Notes under the pieces: model-generated
What the model saw: only the letters and a program-made list of their open reading frames with translations
Told to the model about the DNA's origin: nothing
The model's database searches: none
Program-made: the position numbers and the translations under genes
Shown: one piece after another, positions 1 to 9,107 of the stretch
Layout of the letters: the number at the start of each line of letters is the position of its first letter
How positions within the stretch are numbered: the first letter of the stretch is position 1
Source of the DNA: Acidobacteriota bacterium
GTDB lineage: Bacteria; Pseudomonadota; Alphaproteobacteria; Caulobacterales; Hyphomonadaceae
DNA: 64,000 nucleotides
Direction: 5' to 3'
Assembly (NCBI GenBank): GCA_016712445.1
Contig: JADJRB010000001.1
Coordinates: 2,232,001-2,296,000 of the forward strand

Positions 1-1
1 C

Positions 2-664
2 GCGATGATGGGCGAGCCCGGGTTGCTCTCGGCCGAAGAACTCGCGAAATCCTTGTCCAAGCGGGCGACGGCCTATGACAAGGACCGTGAAGAACACTAC
101 AACCTCATCTCAGCATTGCATAAGTCCGTACGCGGATCGGATCCGGATGCAGCGCTCTACTGGTTCTGCCGGATGCTGGAGGGCGGCGAAGATCCGCTGT
201 TCCTCGCGCGCCGGCTGGTGCGGATGGCGAGCGAGGACATCGGGCTCGCTGATCCGACAGCGCTGATGATTGCCGGCGAGGCGGCGCGCACCTACGAGCG
301 GCTCGGCTCGCCGGAAGGCGAACTTGCGCTCGCCCATGCGGTGATCCATCTGGCCACTGCGCCGAAATCCAATGCGGCTTATGTGGCCTACAAGGCGGCG
401 CGGCGCGCGGCGGCGGAGACGGGCAGCCTGATGCCGCCCAAGCATATCCTGAACGCGCCGACTTCGATGATGAAAGACCAGGGCTATGGCTCGGGCTACC
501 AGTATGATCACGATACGGAAGAAGGTTTTTCCGGACAGGACTATTTCCCGGAAGGGATGAATCGGCCGGTCTTCTATGATCCGAAAGGGCAGGGGCGCGA
601 GCAGCCGATTGCAGAGAAACTGAAGCAGCTGACCGCGATGCGGAAAGCCCGCCGTGACGGTTGA
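2..664 (+). CDS. rarA: Replication-associated recombination protein A, C-terminal part (5' end outside window)
   Basis: The visible 220 residues match the C-terminal half of RarA/MgsA, an AAA+ ATPase related to clamp loaders that acts at stalled replication forks. The N-terminal Walker motifs lie outside the window; what remains is the lid and tetramerisation region. Recognisable family strings include the AYDKDREEHYNLISALHKS segment, the SDPDAALYW block and the ASEDIGLADP block. The reading frame is open from base 2, so the coding sequence runs in from the left edge. Its stop overlaps the next gene's GTG start by 11 bases, so the two are probably co-transcribed. Confidence 0.93.
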   Translation, partial: AMMGEPGLLSAEELAKSLSKRATAYDKDREEHYNLISALHKSVRGSDPDAALYWFCRMLEGGEDPLFLARRLVRMASEDIGLADPTALMIAGEAARTYERLGSPEGELALAHAVIHLATAPKSNAAYVAYKAARRAAAETGSLMPPKHILNAPTSMMKDQGYGSGYQYDHDTEEGFSGQDYFPEGMNRPVFYDPKGQGREQPIAEKLKQLTAMRKARRDG

Positions 665-1541
665 AACAGCGGCAATGGACCCGATGGATGCAGCTGCCGC
701 ATCACGCCTGATTGCGCTTCAGTTTCCTGAGCTGGCGAACCGGCCGGTCAGGGCGCTTCGGGCGAAGGGCACGGACAATCATATCTTCCTGATAGGCGAC
801 AACCTGTGTGCGCGCTTTCCGAAGGCGCCGTGGGCGAGCGAAACGGCGAAACGCGAGGCGGACGCGTTGCCTGTGTTCGCAGGGGCGCCAATCGCGGTTC
901 CGGCCGTGTACGGATTGGGCGCGCCGGGCGAAGGCTTTCCCAATGCGTGGTCTGTGTTGGGTTGGCTTCCCGGTGAGGCGCTCGAAGACGGGGCCGTGGT
1001 GAATGAACGCGATGAGGCCGAACGCTTCGCCGGTTTCTTCCGGTTTGTGCGCAGCCGTCCGCCCGACAATGCCTTCCGGCCCGGCAAGGCCAACAATGGT
1101 CGCGGCGGCCCGCTTGCGGATCGCACGCCCGCTTTTGAGGCTGCGCTCGCGCGCTTGCCTGCGGTGAACGGCGACTGGGCGAGGCGGCTCTGGCGCGAGG
1201 CGCTTGCTGTCCGTGCACCGGATACGCCGGTCTGGCTGCACGGCGATGTGCATCCGGGCAATGTGCTGGTCGAGAATGGCCGCATTTGTGGTGTGATCGA
1301 TTGGGGCCTGTGCGGTGTCGGCGACGGCGCATGCGATCTGCTCACCGCCTGGGCAATGTTCGGGCAGGAAGCGCGCAGTGTATTCCGCAGCGCAATCGGC
1401 GCGGACGAAGCCGAGTGGCTGCGCGGCGCGGGCTGGGCCTTGTCGATGGCAGTGATCTACTTGCCTTACGCCTACGAACACGGTCTTCGGAGCGATATGT
1501 CAGAGACAATGATCGCGCGACTGAAGGAAGCCTTCGCATGA
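654..1541 (+). CDS. Aminoglycoside phosphotransferase (APH) family kinase
   Basis: This 295-residue protein has the APH/choline-kinase fold signature HGDVHPGN at about residues 196-203, with Asp198 as the likely catalytic base. The IDWG motif at about 215-218 corresponds to the metal-binding DFG-like Asp. The substrate cannot be read from the sequence; chromosomal family members phosphorylate varied small molecules, and antibiotic resistance should not be assumed. The start is GTG at 654, inside the 3' end of rarA. The stop overlaps the next ATG (ATGA). The gene sits in a tight rarA-kinase-pseudouridine synthase operon. Confidence 0.85.
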   Translation: MTVETAAMDPMDAAAASRLIALQFPELANRPVRALRAKGTDNHIFLIGDNLCARFPKAPWASETAKREADALPVFAGAPIAVPAVYGLGAPGEGFPNAWSVLGWLPGEALEDGAVVNERDEAERFAGFFRFVRSRPPDNAFRPGKANNGRGGPLADRTPAFEAALARLPAVNGDWARRLWREALAVRAPDTPVWLHGDVHPGNVLVENGRICGVIDWGLCGVGDGACDLLTAWAMFGQEARSVFRSAIGADEAEWLRGAGWALSMAVIYLPYAYEHGLRSDMSETMIARLKEAFA

Positions 1542-2269
1542 CCCGCAACCGGCCTGTGCCCAGCCTGTCGCCGCAGGACATCGCCTTTGCGCGCAGCCTG
1601 GTGATTCATGAGGACAACTCGCTGATTGCGTTCAACAAGCCCGCCGGGCTCGCCGTCCAGTCGGGCAGCGGGATTGTGCAGTCGCTGGACGACTTGATGG
1701 CGGCGTTTGCGAAGTCGAACGGCAAACGGCCCCGGCTGGTCCACCGGCTGGATCAGGGCACGTCCGGCGTCATCGTGGCGGCGAAGACGCAGCCGGTTGC
1801 CGCGCGCCTGTCGGAAGCCTTTGCCGGGCGCGACGTGCAGAAAACTTATATTGCGCTGGTGAAAGGCCGGTTGCCGGCGGCGGATAGCGGCGTGGTCGAT
1901 GCGGCGCTGGTGAAGGTCGAGGAAGGAGGCAAGCTGCGCATGATCCTCGCGCGACCGGACCGGAAGGGCGCGCAGGCGGCGCGGACCGGTTGGTGCGTGA
2001 AGGCGCGCGCGGGCGATGCGGCCTTGCTGGAGCTCGCGCCGGAGACGGGGCGGATGCACCAGATCCGCGTGCATCTTCTCTCGCTCGGCTGTCCGATCCT
2101 CGGCGATGCGCTTTACGGCGAAGGGCGCACGACAGCGCCGCGCCTGATGCTGCATGCGGCAAAGCTGGTGCTGCCACATCCGGAAGGCGGGATGCTGACA
2201 CTCGAAGCCCCCGTGCCGGATGATTTCCGGGCAGCGGCCGAAGCGGCCGGTCTTCAGGCGGGCTTGTAG
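1538..2269 (+). CDS. RluA-family 23S rRNA/tRNA pseudouridine synthase
   Basis: The protein (243 aa) isomerises specific uridines in structured RNA to pseudouridine. The catalytic signature HRLDQGTSG is at residues 69-77, with Asp72 as the nucleophile, and the family's GRMHQIRVHL block lies near residue 175. There is no N-terminal S4 domain, so it is a short RluA-type enzyme; which rRNA or tRNA site it modifies cannot be told. The ATG at 1538 overlaps the preceding stop as ATGA. An in-frame extension back to 1286 lies entirely inside the kinase gene and is rejected. The 3' end overlaps the convergent epimerase gene by 16 bp. Confidence 0.92.
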   Translation: MTRNRPVPSLSPQDIAFARSLVIHEDNSLIAFNKPAGLAVQSGSGIVQSLDDLMAAFAKSNGKRPRLVHRLDQGTSGVIVAAKTQPVAARLSEAFAGRDVQKTYIALVKGRLPAADSGVVDAALVKVEEGGKLRMILARPDRKGAQAARTGWCVKARAGDAALLELAPETGRMHQIRVHLLSLGCPILGDALYGEGRTTAPRLMLHAAKLVLPHPEGGMLTLEAPVPDDFRAAAEAAGLQAGL

Positions 2270-3258
2270 TAGCTCTTGTACCAGTCGACGAAAGCCGCGA
2301 TGCCGTCGCGGTAGTCCGTGTTCGGCGTATATCCGGTGAGGGCCTTCAGAAGGCGCACATCGGCATAGGTCTGCTGCACATCGCCCGGCTGCATGCCCAG
2401 CATGCGTTTCACGGCGGTGCGGCCGATGGAGGACTCGATGGCCTCGATATAGTCCATCAGGCGCACGGGTGCGGCGTGGCCGATATTGACGAGGCGGTAG
2501 GGCGCGACCGGGGAAAGCGAGTCGCCGCGGATCAGGTGGCTGCCCTGCTGGGGCGGGACATCCATCAGCCGGCGGATCGATTCAACGAGGTCGTCGATAT
2601 AGGTGAAGTCGCGCAGCAGGTCGCCGTTGTTGAACACGTCGATCGGCTGGCCCTTGAAGATCTTGTCGGTGAACAGGAAGAAGGCCATGTCAGGCCGGCC
2701 CCAGGGACCGTAGACGCTGAAGAAGCGCAGCGCCGTGGTTGGTACGCCGTAAAGGTGGGCGTGGCTGTGTGCGATGAGTTCGGCGGCGAGCTTTGTCGCG
2801 GCGTAGATGGTCAGCGGATAGGGCGCCGAGTCTCGCTCCTCGAAGGGGAACTTCTGGTTCGCGCCGTAGGCGGAACTTGTCGAGGCGAGGATCAGGTGGC
2901 GCGCCTTGTGGCGCCGCGCGAGGTCGATGATGTTGAACGAGCCGACGACGTTCGCGTCGATGTAATCGCGCGGATGCTCGAGGCTGTAGCGTACGCCGGC
3001 CTGGGCGGCGAAATGCAGGATCACGTCCGGCTTCACGCGGTCGAACACGCGCTCCATCGTGGCGGTGTCTTCGACGCTGGACCGGGCGAGACGGAAGTTC
3101 GGGAAAGCGGTGAGGCGTGCGGCCCGGTCTTCCTTGAGTTTCACGTCATAGTAGGCCGTGAAGGAATCGATGCCGGTGACCGAATGGCCTTCGCGCAGCA
3201 GCCTGAGCGCGATTTCGCTGCCGATGAAGCCGGCCGCTCCGGTGACGATGATGTTCAT
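2254..3258 (-). CDS. NAD-dependent epimerase, probably UDP-glucuronate 4-epimerase
   Basis: This 334-residue short-chain dehydrogenase/reductase of the extended type has the Rossmann motif GAAGFIG at residues 7-13 and the catalytic YAATK (Tyr152, Lys156). Length and strings such as FFSVYGPWGRPDMA and FNNGDLLRDFTYIDD match UDP-glucuronate 4-epimerases, which make UDP-galacturonate for LPS or capsule. Related UDP-glucose 4-epimerases are the main alternative. It is transcribed alone on the minus strand and is convergent with the pseudouridine synthase gene. Confidence 0.88.
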   Translation of the reverse strand: MNIIVTGAAGFIGSEIALRLLREGHSVTGIDSFTAYYDVKLKEDRAARLTAFPNFRLARSSVEDTATMERVFDRVKPDVILHFAAQAGVRYSLEHPRDYIDANVVGSFNIIDLARRHKARHLILASTSSAYGANQKFPFEERDSAPYPLTIYAATKLAAELIAHSHAHLYGVPTTALRFFSVYGPWGRPDMAFFLFTDKIFKGQPIDVFNNGDLLRDFTYIDDLVESIRRLMDVPPQQGSHLIRGDSLSPVAPYRLVNIGHAAPVRLMDYIEAIESSIGRTAVKRMLGMQPGDVQQTYADVRLLKALTGYTPNTDYRDGIAAFVDWYKSYYKPA

Positions 3259-3364
3259 GGGCGTCTGCTGAACCTTTTCACAGGCGGGCTAAACGATCTG
3301 CGCGGCCTTCACAAGCGTAGCTGCTGCGACAGGCGTAGGCGAATTCCGGACGGCGTCAATGAAA

Positions 3365-3391
3365 CGGCCCGCCAGCAGGACTGGCGGGCCG
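3365..3391 (-). terminator. Rho-independent terminator of sppA
   Basis: A perfect 11-bp inverted repeat (CGGCCCGCCAG / CTGGCGGGCCG) with a 5-nt loop lies 22 bp beyond the sppA stop. On the minus strand the stem is followed by a short T-run. It lies between sppA and the epimerase gene, which are both on the minus strand. Confidence 0.75.
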
Positions 3392-3413
3392 CAACAGGGG
3401 AAGGCGGGCGCGG

Positions 3414-5192
3414 CTAGCGCTCGCGGATGCGCGGGCCCATGGCCATCGACTGGCCGGAGTTGACCGCGTCGGCCACGGCCAGTTCCTCGATCAGCGCCTG
3501 GGTGCGCTCGTCGCCGGCCAGTTTGCCGAGGACAGCGGCGGCGCGGGCCGTTTCGGCCGAGACGCCGAACAGGCTTTCGAAGGCCTCCAGGCCCGTCTTG
3601 CGCTGCGGGTAGTAGGCCAGCGGCGGGAGGACCGAGGTGTCCATGCCTGCCAGTTCCTGCGCCTTGCGGATGGCCGTCATGAAGCCGCCCAGCTCGTCCA
3701 CGAGACCGATCTTGACGGCGTCCGCGCCGCTCCAGACCCGTCCGCGGGCGATGTTGTGGACCTCGTCATAGGTCATGCCGCGACCTTCGCCGACCAGGGT
3801 GAGGAAGCGGTCATAGCCGCGCTTCAGCATGGCGCGGACTTCGGCTTCCTGGGCCTGGTTGAAGGGGGCGACGCCATAGGCATTGGCAAACTCGCCGCCC
3901 ACGGTGACCGAGTCGAACGTGACGCCGACCTTGTTGAACGTGCCATCCAGGGCGAACTTGCCGCCGAAGATGCCGATCGAGCCGGTGATGGTGCCACGGT
4001 TGGCGACGATCGCGTCGGCGCCGGTGGAGACATAGTAGCCGCCGGACGCAGCCACCGAGCCCATCGAGACGACGACCGGCTTGCCTTTTTCCTTGGCGCG
4101 TTCGACGGCGCGCCAGATCTGGTCGGACGCGGTGGGCGAGCCGCCGGGGCTGTCGACGCGGAAGACGATGGCTTTCACGTCTTCATCTTCCGAGGCATCG
4201 AGGATGGCGCGGGCGATTGCGTCCGACGCGAAGGCGGCCGGTTCGGAGAAGGGCGACTCGCTGCCGCCGCCGCCCGTGACGACCGCGCCTTCACCGCCAA
4301 CGATGGCGATGACGCCGTCCTTGGTTTTCGCCTTGGTCGGCAGCGGTTCGTAGTAGACGACGTCGATCAGCTCGGCATCTTCGCCGGCCCGCTCGAGCGC
4401 GGAGGCTTCGGCATCTTCCGGCCAGCCGAGCTTGTCGACCAGTTTCGCGTCGAGCGCTTCCTCGGCCGATTTCGGGCCGGCTTCGAGCAGGGCTTTCATG
4501 GCGGGCACTTCCATGCCGCGGTCGGCCGAAATGTCCGTGAGCGCCGTATTCCAGATCGAGTTGGCGAGACCTTCAAGCGCTTCGCGGTGCGGCGCGGTGT
4601 ATTCGGTCTCGTTGTAGGAGTTCGGCGCGTTCTTGTATTCGTAGAGCGCATAGATCTGCGGGGTCAGGCCGATCTTGTCGAAGAGACCTTTCAGGAATTC
4701 GGTTTCGAACGTGACGCCGTTGATCATGAAGTCAGCGCCGGGCTGCATCCAGATCTCATCGGAGGCCGTGATCGAATGATACGCAGACGGACCACCCATC
4801 GCGATCATGCCTTGCGAGTGGGCGATGACGAACTTGCCGGAGGCGCGGAATTCCTTCAGCGCGTCGCGCAGCTCTTCGGCGCGCGAGGTGCCGATGCCGG
4901 TGAACGAGCCGCGCAGGTAGAGGCCTTTCACGGCCTTGTCGTCTTCCGCGGCGCGCAGCTTGACCAGAATGTCCGTGAACCCCGGAACGCCGGAGAAGGC
5001 TGCGAGGCCGCCGAGCGGGGCCTGGTCGGGAAACTGGGAATTGAGATCGAGCGACAGGACGACCGTATGCGCGCGCGGCGGTTTCGCGCTGGCCGCGCTG
5101 ACGAACAGCGCGATCAATCCGAAAAAGCCGACGACCACGAACAGGATCATCGCGACGAACGCACCTGCCATCGACAGGAAGAAGGTTTTCAT
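3414..5192 (-). CDS. sppA: Signal peptide peptidase SppA, long (67K) form
   Basis: SppA is an inner-membrane serine protease that degrades cleaved signal peptides. The 592-residue length fits the tandem-domain form. One N-terminal membrane anchor covers about residues 7-32. The catalytic dyad is visible as Lys187 (YEYKNAP) in the N-terminal half and Ser383 (GSVAASGGYYVS) in the C-terminal half, as in the E. coli enzyme. I chose ATG at 5192, where an AAGGA element lies upstream and the membrane anchor begins at once; a 32-residue upstream extension to 5288 has no family support. The gene is monocistronic with a strong terminator. Confidence 0.94.
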   Translation of the reverse strand: MKTFFLSMAGAFVAMILFVVVGFFGLIALFVSAASAKPPRAHTVVLSLDLNSQFPDQAPLGGLAAFSGVPGFTDILVKLRAAEDDKAVKGLYLRGSFTGIGTSRAEELRDALKEFRASGKFVIAHSQGMIAMGGPSAYHSITASDEIWMQPGADFMINGVTFETEFLKGLFDKIGLTPQIYALYEYKNAPNSYNETEYTAPHREALEGLANSIWNTALTDISADRGMEVPAMKALLEAGPKSAEEALDAKLVDKLGWPEDAEASALERAGEDAELIDVVYYEPLPTKAKTKDGVIAIVGGEGAVVTGGGGSESPFSEPAAFASDAIARAILDASEDEDVKAIVFRVDSPGGSPTASDQIWRAVERAKEKGKPVVVSMGSVAASGGYYVSTGADAIVANRGTITGSIGIFGGKFALDGTFNKVGVTFDSVTVGGEFANAYGVAPFNQAQEAEVRAMLKRGYDRFLTLVGEGRGMTYDEVHNIARGRVWSGADAVKIGLVDELGGFMTAIRKAQELAGMDTSVLPPLAYYPQRKTGLEAFESLFGVSAETARAAAVLGKLAGDERTQALIEELAVADAVNSGQSMAMGPRIRER

Positions 5193-5407
5193 GACCGGGG
5201 CAATTCCTTTGCTGATTTGGGAGTCCGGGACTTCACGATATTCGATATTGTTGATAAACGATAAAAAGTAAAGGGGCGGTGTGCGCAAGGTACGGGATTC
5301 GGGCTGTCAGGCACGCCGTTGCAGAAAGGTGGGGGCGCGACGCAGGTGAAGCGCGTTTCGGGAGTTGCCAGCACCGCAAAGAGTAGCTATTTCGCGCGCT
5401 CCACTGT

Positions 5408-5481
<74 letters not shown>

Positions 5482-5926
5482 CCTTCCCATAATGACTCGT
5501 GCGTCAGGTTTTTGCCGACGCGTTTTCGTGCGCGCTGTCGCGAAATGTTCGCGCTTGCACAATGTCAATCACTGCGCAGCGCTGATTGCGTTCGTGAAGC
5601 GCCCGGTTATTTTCTAAACGAATCGTAAAGCGCGATTGATCCGCAATTAGAGGATTGTTACCGTTGAGGTTCATCGCTAAGGGCTCTTCGCGATCAGTCA
5701 CAGAAGATGACTGGACGGACAGGTCTATATAGAGAGAGTGGTCAACGCTCCAGAAACGTTCGGGGAGATGGTGAAGGCGAGCGCCTTCGACTTTCCCAGA
5801 TTCACTCCCGGCTCGTGTGTGTTTGAGCCGAAGATCATCGGGACGCCCTCGTCAGCAGGTGCGCCCAAGACCCAGGAATTTACGCGCGGCTGTGCGCGAC
5901 CGTTTGGAGAGTGAGAGGCAAACCTC
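5482..5926 (+). promoter_or_regulatory. Non-coding leader region upstream of the TonB operon
   Basis: These 445 bp lie between tRNA-Gln and the DUF3450 gene, and I see no credible gene. A TATATA-containing stretch near 5726-5733 could be a -10 element. A small hairpin (GAAGGC-GAGC-GCCTTC) lies near 5774-5789. The Shine-Dalgarno GAGG near 5915 can pair with CCTC directly before the ATG (GAGG-CAAA-CCTC-ATG). The long leader suggests post-transcriptional control, but this is inference. Confidence 0.4.
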
Positions 5927-6694
5927 ATGAAGAAAATTCTGTCACCCGCCCGCAGCTTGATCGCTGCAGCGTTGATCGCGGGCCTGGCCATTCCGGCTCA
6001 TGCCCAGCTTCGCGAGGCCCTGGCCACTGGCGAGCAAGCAACCCGTAAGGCCGAGCAGGTCCAGGACCAGATCAACCAGCTGGACGACCAGCGCTCGGAC
6101 ATGGTGCGCGAATACCGCACGCTCCTGCAGCGCCGCGACGCCGCTGAACTGTTCGCCAAGCAGCAAGAGCTGGTTGTGGCGAGCCAGCGCGAAGAGATCG
6201 CCTCGCTGACTGAACAGCTCGGCTCGATCGACGACATCACGGCGCAGACGGTGCCGATGCTGCTCAGCATGATCGAAGACCTGAAAATGTTCGTCGCCGC
6301 TGACCTGCCGTTCAAGAAAGACATCCGCGACGCCCGTCTTGAAGCCCTCGATGGCATCATGAAGGCGCCGAACGTGCCGGCCTCGGAACAGTACCGCCTG
6401 ATCATGGAAGCCTACTCGGCTGAAATGGAATACGGCCGCACCGTTGCCACCTGGCAGGAAGCCATCACGATCGATGGCAACCCGACCAACGTCGACATGT
6501 TCCTGTATGGCCGCGTGGCCTACGTCTACGTGACGCCGAACGGCAAGGCTGCCCGCTTCGACCGCGCCACCGGCGAGTGGGTCGCGCTGCCGGGCAGCTA
6601 CGTCCCGGACATCCAGCAGGCGATCCGCGTCGCCCAGGGTAAAGCCCAGCAGGTCGTCCTGTTCGCCCCTGTCCAGAAATTCTCGGTCCAGTAA
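5927..6694 (+). CDS. DUF3450 periplasmic coiled-coil protein, first gene of TonB-type operon
   Basis: This 255-residue exported protein has a Sec signal peptide (about residues 1-26, cleavage after AHA), a long helical coiled-coil region (about 30-110) and a C-terminal globular part. It matches the DUF3450 family, which is regularly encoded directly upstream of the TtpC-like ExbB protein in TonB2-type systems. Its exact role is not established; it probably works in the periplasm with the energising complex. It is separated from the next gene by 35 bp, and the whole block to 11701 reads in one direction. Confidence 0.88.
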   Translation: MKKILSPARSLIAAALIAGLAIPAHAQLREALATGEQATRKAEQVQDQINQLDDQRSDMVREYRTLLQRRDAAELFAKQQELVVASQREEIASLTEQLGSIDDITAQTVPMLLSMIEDLKMFVAADLPFKKDIRDARLEALDGIMKAPNVPASEQYRLIMEAYSAEMEYGRTVATWQEAITIDGNPTNVDMFLYGRVAYVYVTPNGKAARFDRATGEWVALPGSYVPDIQQAIRVAQGKAQQVVLFAPVQKFSVQ

Positions 6695-6729
6695 GCGGCC
6701 AGTACCCAGAAACGAAGGTTTACAGAGTC

Positions 6730-8127
6730 ATGAAAAACTTCAAATCCTCACTCAAGGCACTGGGCGCCGCAGTCCTTTTCGGATCGGTCACGCTCGTTGC
6801 TGCCGCCCCGGCCTCGGCCCAGTCGCTCAGCGACGTGCTCGCCAAGGTCCGCCAGGACGCCAACCAGATGTCGGCAGAAGATGCCGCCCGCCTGAAGCAG
6901 TTCCAGGCTGACAAGAACAGCCAGGCTGCCAGCATGGAGTCCGCCCGCAACGCGCTCGCCGTCGCTGAAGGCAAGGCCCGCACCCTGAGCGCCGAGTTCG
7001 ACGCCAACGAAGCGGCGCTTTCGGCCCTCGAAGAGCAGGTCTCGCAACAGGCCGGCGACTTCCAGGAACTGCTTGGCCAGTTCCGTTCGGCAGCCGGTGC
7101 AACGATGCCGGAAATCGCGAACTCGTTCGCGAACTTCGACTACAAGGACCGCGTGGCCGGCATTGCCGAGATCGCAGAGGCCCGCGTGCTGCCGAACCGT
7201 GGCCAGCTTGAGCGCCTTCCGAAAGCCATGCTGCAGGAAATGATCGCCCAGTCGGAAGTCAAAACCTTCACCGCGCCGATCAACGGCATCGGTGATGGCG
7301 GCTCGATTGCCGACGCCGAACTCGTCCGCGTGGGCGTGTTCACCGCAGCCACCGTCAACGGCGGCAAGTTCGTCGAAGTGAAACGCGGCGAGCGCGGCGA
7401 GACCTTCCTCGAAGTCTTCAAGACCCAGCCGTCGGGCCCGTACGCCGGCGCCATGACGAAAGTCGCACGTGCCGCCGAAGGCGACATCGTGAACGCTCCG
7501 GTCGACCCGTCGAAAGGCAACCTGTTCGGCATCCTCGGCGAACTGCCGAAACTGTCGGATCGCTTCCAGCAAGGCGGCACGGTCGGCTACGTGATCGTGT
7601 TCCTCGCCGCGATCGGCCTGCTGCTCGCCTTCTACAAGATGTTCACCCTCTTCACGATGGGCGCAGCCATGCGCAACACCGCCAAGACGCGCCAGGCCGG
7701 CACGGGCAACCCGCTCGCCCGCGTGTTCGAAGTGTACGAGAACAACCGCAGCCGCGACATCGAAACGCTCGAGCTCAAGCTCGACGAGAAGATCCTGCAG
7801 GAATCCCCGGCCATCGAGCGCTTCAACGACATCATCAAGGTGTTCGCTTCGGTCGCTCCGCTGCTCGGCCTGCTCGGTACGGTTATCGGTATGATCATCA
7901 CCTTCACCGCCATCACCATCTACGGTGCCGGCGATCCGAAGCTGATGGCTGGCGGTATCTCGGTCGCTCTCATGACCACCGTTTTCGGTCTCGTTGCTGC
8001 TATTCCGCTGCTGCTGTCCCACGCTGTCGTGTCGTCCATGGCCCGCAGCAACCAGCAAATGCTTGACGAACAGGCTGCCGGCCTGATCGCCGAGAAGATG
8101 GAATCCGTTCACGGGGGTCGGGCGTAA
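6730..8127 (+). CDS. TtpC-like MotA/TolQ/ExbB proton channel protein with periplasmic N-terminal domain
   Basis: The protein (465 aa) begins with a signal peptide (about 1-30) and a coiled-coil periplasmic region of some 250 residues. A MotA/TolQ/ExbB core follows, with three membrane segments: near 275-300, the LLGLLGTVIGMI segment near 380-400, and GGISVALMTTVFGLVAA near 410-435. The architecture is that of TtpC, an accessory protein needed by TonB2 systems in Vibrio. It is larger than a plain ExbB (about 230 aa) because of the N-terminal extension. It would use the proton gradient to drive TonB. Confidence 0.9.
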   Translation: MKNFKSSLKALGAAVLFGSVTLVAAAPASAQSLSDVLAKVRQDANQMSAEDAARLKQFQADKNSQAASMESARNALAVAEGKARTLSAEFDANEAALSALEEQVSQQAGDFQELLGQFRSAAGATMPEIANSFANFDYKDRVAGIAEIAEARVLPNRGQLERLPKAMLQEMIAQSEVKTFTAPINGIGDGGSIADAELVRVGVFTAATVNGGKFVEVKRGERGETFLEVFKTQPSGPYAGAMTKVARAAEGDIVNAPVDPSKGNLFGILGELPKLSDRFQQGGTVGYVIVFLAAIGLLLAFYKMFTLFTMGAAMRNTAKTRQAGTGNPLARVFEVYENNRSRDIETLELKLDEKILQESPAIERFNDIIKVFASVAPLLGLLGTVIGMIITFTAITIYGAGDPKLMAGGISVALMTTVFGLVAAIPLLLSHAVVSSMARSNQQMLDEQAAGLIAEKMESVHGGRA

Positions 8128-8163
8128 GCCTGACCTCTTTAACCCCCTGGAGGAGTAGCCCGC

Positions 8164-8673
8164 ATGGGTTTTCAAGACCTACAGGCCTTTCTGGATCGTG
8201 GCGGCCCGGTGCTGCTGGTCATCATGGCGGCGACGTTCGTCATGTGGGCCCTGATCCTGGAGCGGTTGTTCTACTTCCGGTTCGCGCACAAGCAGATTGC
8301 CGCTGAGGCGATTGCGGAGTGGCGTTCGCGCTCCGACCGGAAGTCCAAACTTGCACACTGGGTGCGCAGCAAGCTCGTGTCTGAAGTTCGTGCGAAAGCC
8401 GAACAGAACGTCCAGCTGACCAAGGCGATGGTGGCGCTTGCGCCGCTGCTCGGCCTGCTCGGCACGGTGACGGGCATGGTGGCCGTGTTCGACATCATGG
8501 CCATCACGGCCGGTGCGGATGCGAAAGCCATGTCGGCGGGCGTGTCGCGGGCAACCATCCCGACGATGGCGGGCATGGTGGCGTCACTCTCGGGTATCCT
8601 CTTCACGTCCGGTATGGACCGCCGCGTCAATCGCTCGGTCCAGCAGGTCGAAGATTCGATGGAGATCGACTGA
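8164..8673 (+). CDS. exbB: ExbB-type proton channel subunit
   Basis: This short ExbB/TolQ homologue of 169 aa has three predicted membrane helices: about 15-37, then LAPLLGLLGTVTGMVAVFD near 95-115, and SRATIPTMAGMVASLSGI near 128-150. With the ExbD subunits it forms the proton-driven motor of a TonB complex in the inner membrane. A clear GGAGG ribosome-binding site precedes the ATG. The stop overlaps the exbD start (TGATG). It is the second ExbB-like protein of the operon, next to the larger TtpC-like one. Confidence 0.92.
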   Translation: MGFQDLQAFLDRGGPVLLVIMAATFVMWALILERLFYFRFAHKQIAAEAIAEWRSRSDRKSKLAHWVRSKLVSEVRAKAEQNVQLTKAMVALAPLLGLLGTVTGMVAVFDIMAITAGADAKAMSAGVSRATIPTMAGMVASLSGILFTSGMDRRVNRSVQQVEDSMEID

Positions 8674-9089
8674 TGCGCGGACGTAGAAGCAGAAAGCCGG
8701 ATTCGGCCGAGGTCGATCTGACACCGATGCTGGATGTCGTGTTCATCCTGCTGATCTTCTTCATCGTGACGTCGACGTTTGCGCGGGAAGAGGCCATCGG
8801 CCTCGAGCCGCCGCCGCCGCCGGCGCCGCCAGACGAGGAACAGCAGGAACAGGTTCCGGCCATCCTCATCCTTGTGGAAGAGTCTAACCTGATCACGGTC
8901 AATGGCCGCCCTACCGACATCAGCTCGGTGCGTGCCAACATCGAACGGGTTGTCGCAGAATCGCCCAATAGTGCGGTTATCATCCAGGTTCACCCCAAGG
9001 CGAAGAGCGGCGTGGTGGTTGCAATCCGGGATGAGGCCTACAACGCGGGCTTTACCGACCGCGTCAACATCCTCGTCACTCAGACCTGA
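8673..9089 (+). CDS. exbD: ExbD biopolymer transport protein, first copy
   Basis: The 138-residue ExbD/TolR protein has a short cytosolic N-terminus, one membrane helix (about 18-38) that starts with the conserved LTPMLDVVFILLIFF signature, and a periplasmic domain. The Asp in LDVVF is the conserved proton-translocating residue. A proline-rich stretch (PPPPPAPPDEEQQEQ, about 48-62) directly follows the helix, which the second exbD copy lacks. It would form the motor with ExbB. Confidence 0.93.
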   Translation: MRGRRSRKPDSAEVDLTPMLDVVFILLIFFIVTSTFAREEAIGLEPPPPPAPPDEEQQEQVPAILILVEESNLITVNGRPTDISSVRANIERVVAESPNSAVIIQVHPKAKSGVVVAIRDEAYNAGFTDRVNILVTQT

Positions 9090-9107
9090 TCGCGGGAGCC
9101 GATACAC

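Noticed and set aside
1286..1537. N-terminal extension of the pseudouridine synthase
   Set aside because: It overlaps the kinase gene in another frame, while the ATGA junction at 1538 gives a normal start.
3756..5264. A 502-residue plus-strand open frame opposite sppA
   Set aside because: It is fully antisense to a well-supported gene, and it has low-complexity Arg/Gly/Asp/Glu composition typical of the complementary frame of GC-rich coding DNA.
5504..5991. Short minus-strand frames upstream of the TonB operon
   Set aside because: No ribosome-binding sites or family similarity; the region looks like a leader.
6748..8175. A 475-residue minus-strand frame across the TtpC-like gene
   Set aside because: It is a shadow of the true gene with His/Arg/Glu-rich junk and no family signature.
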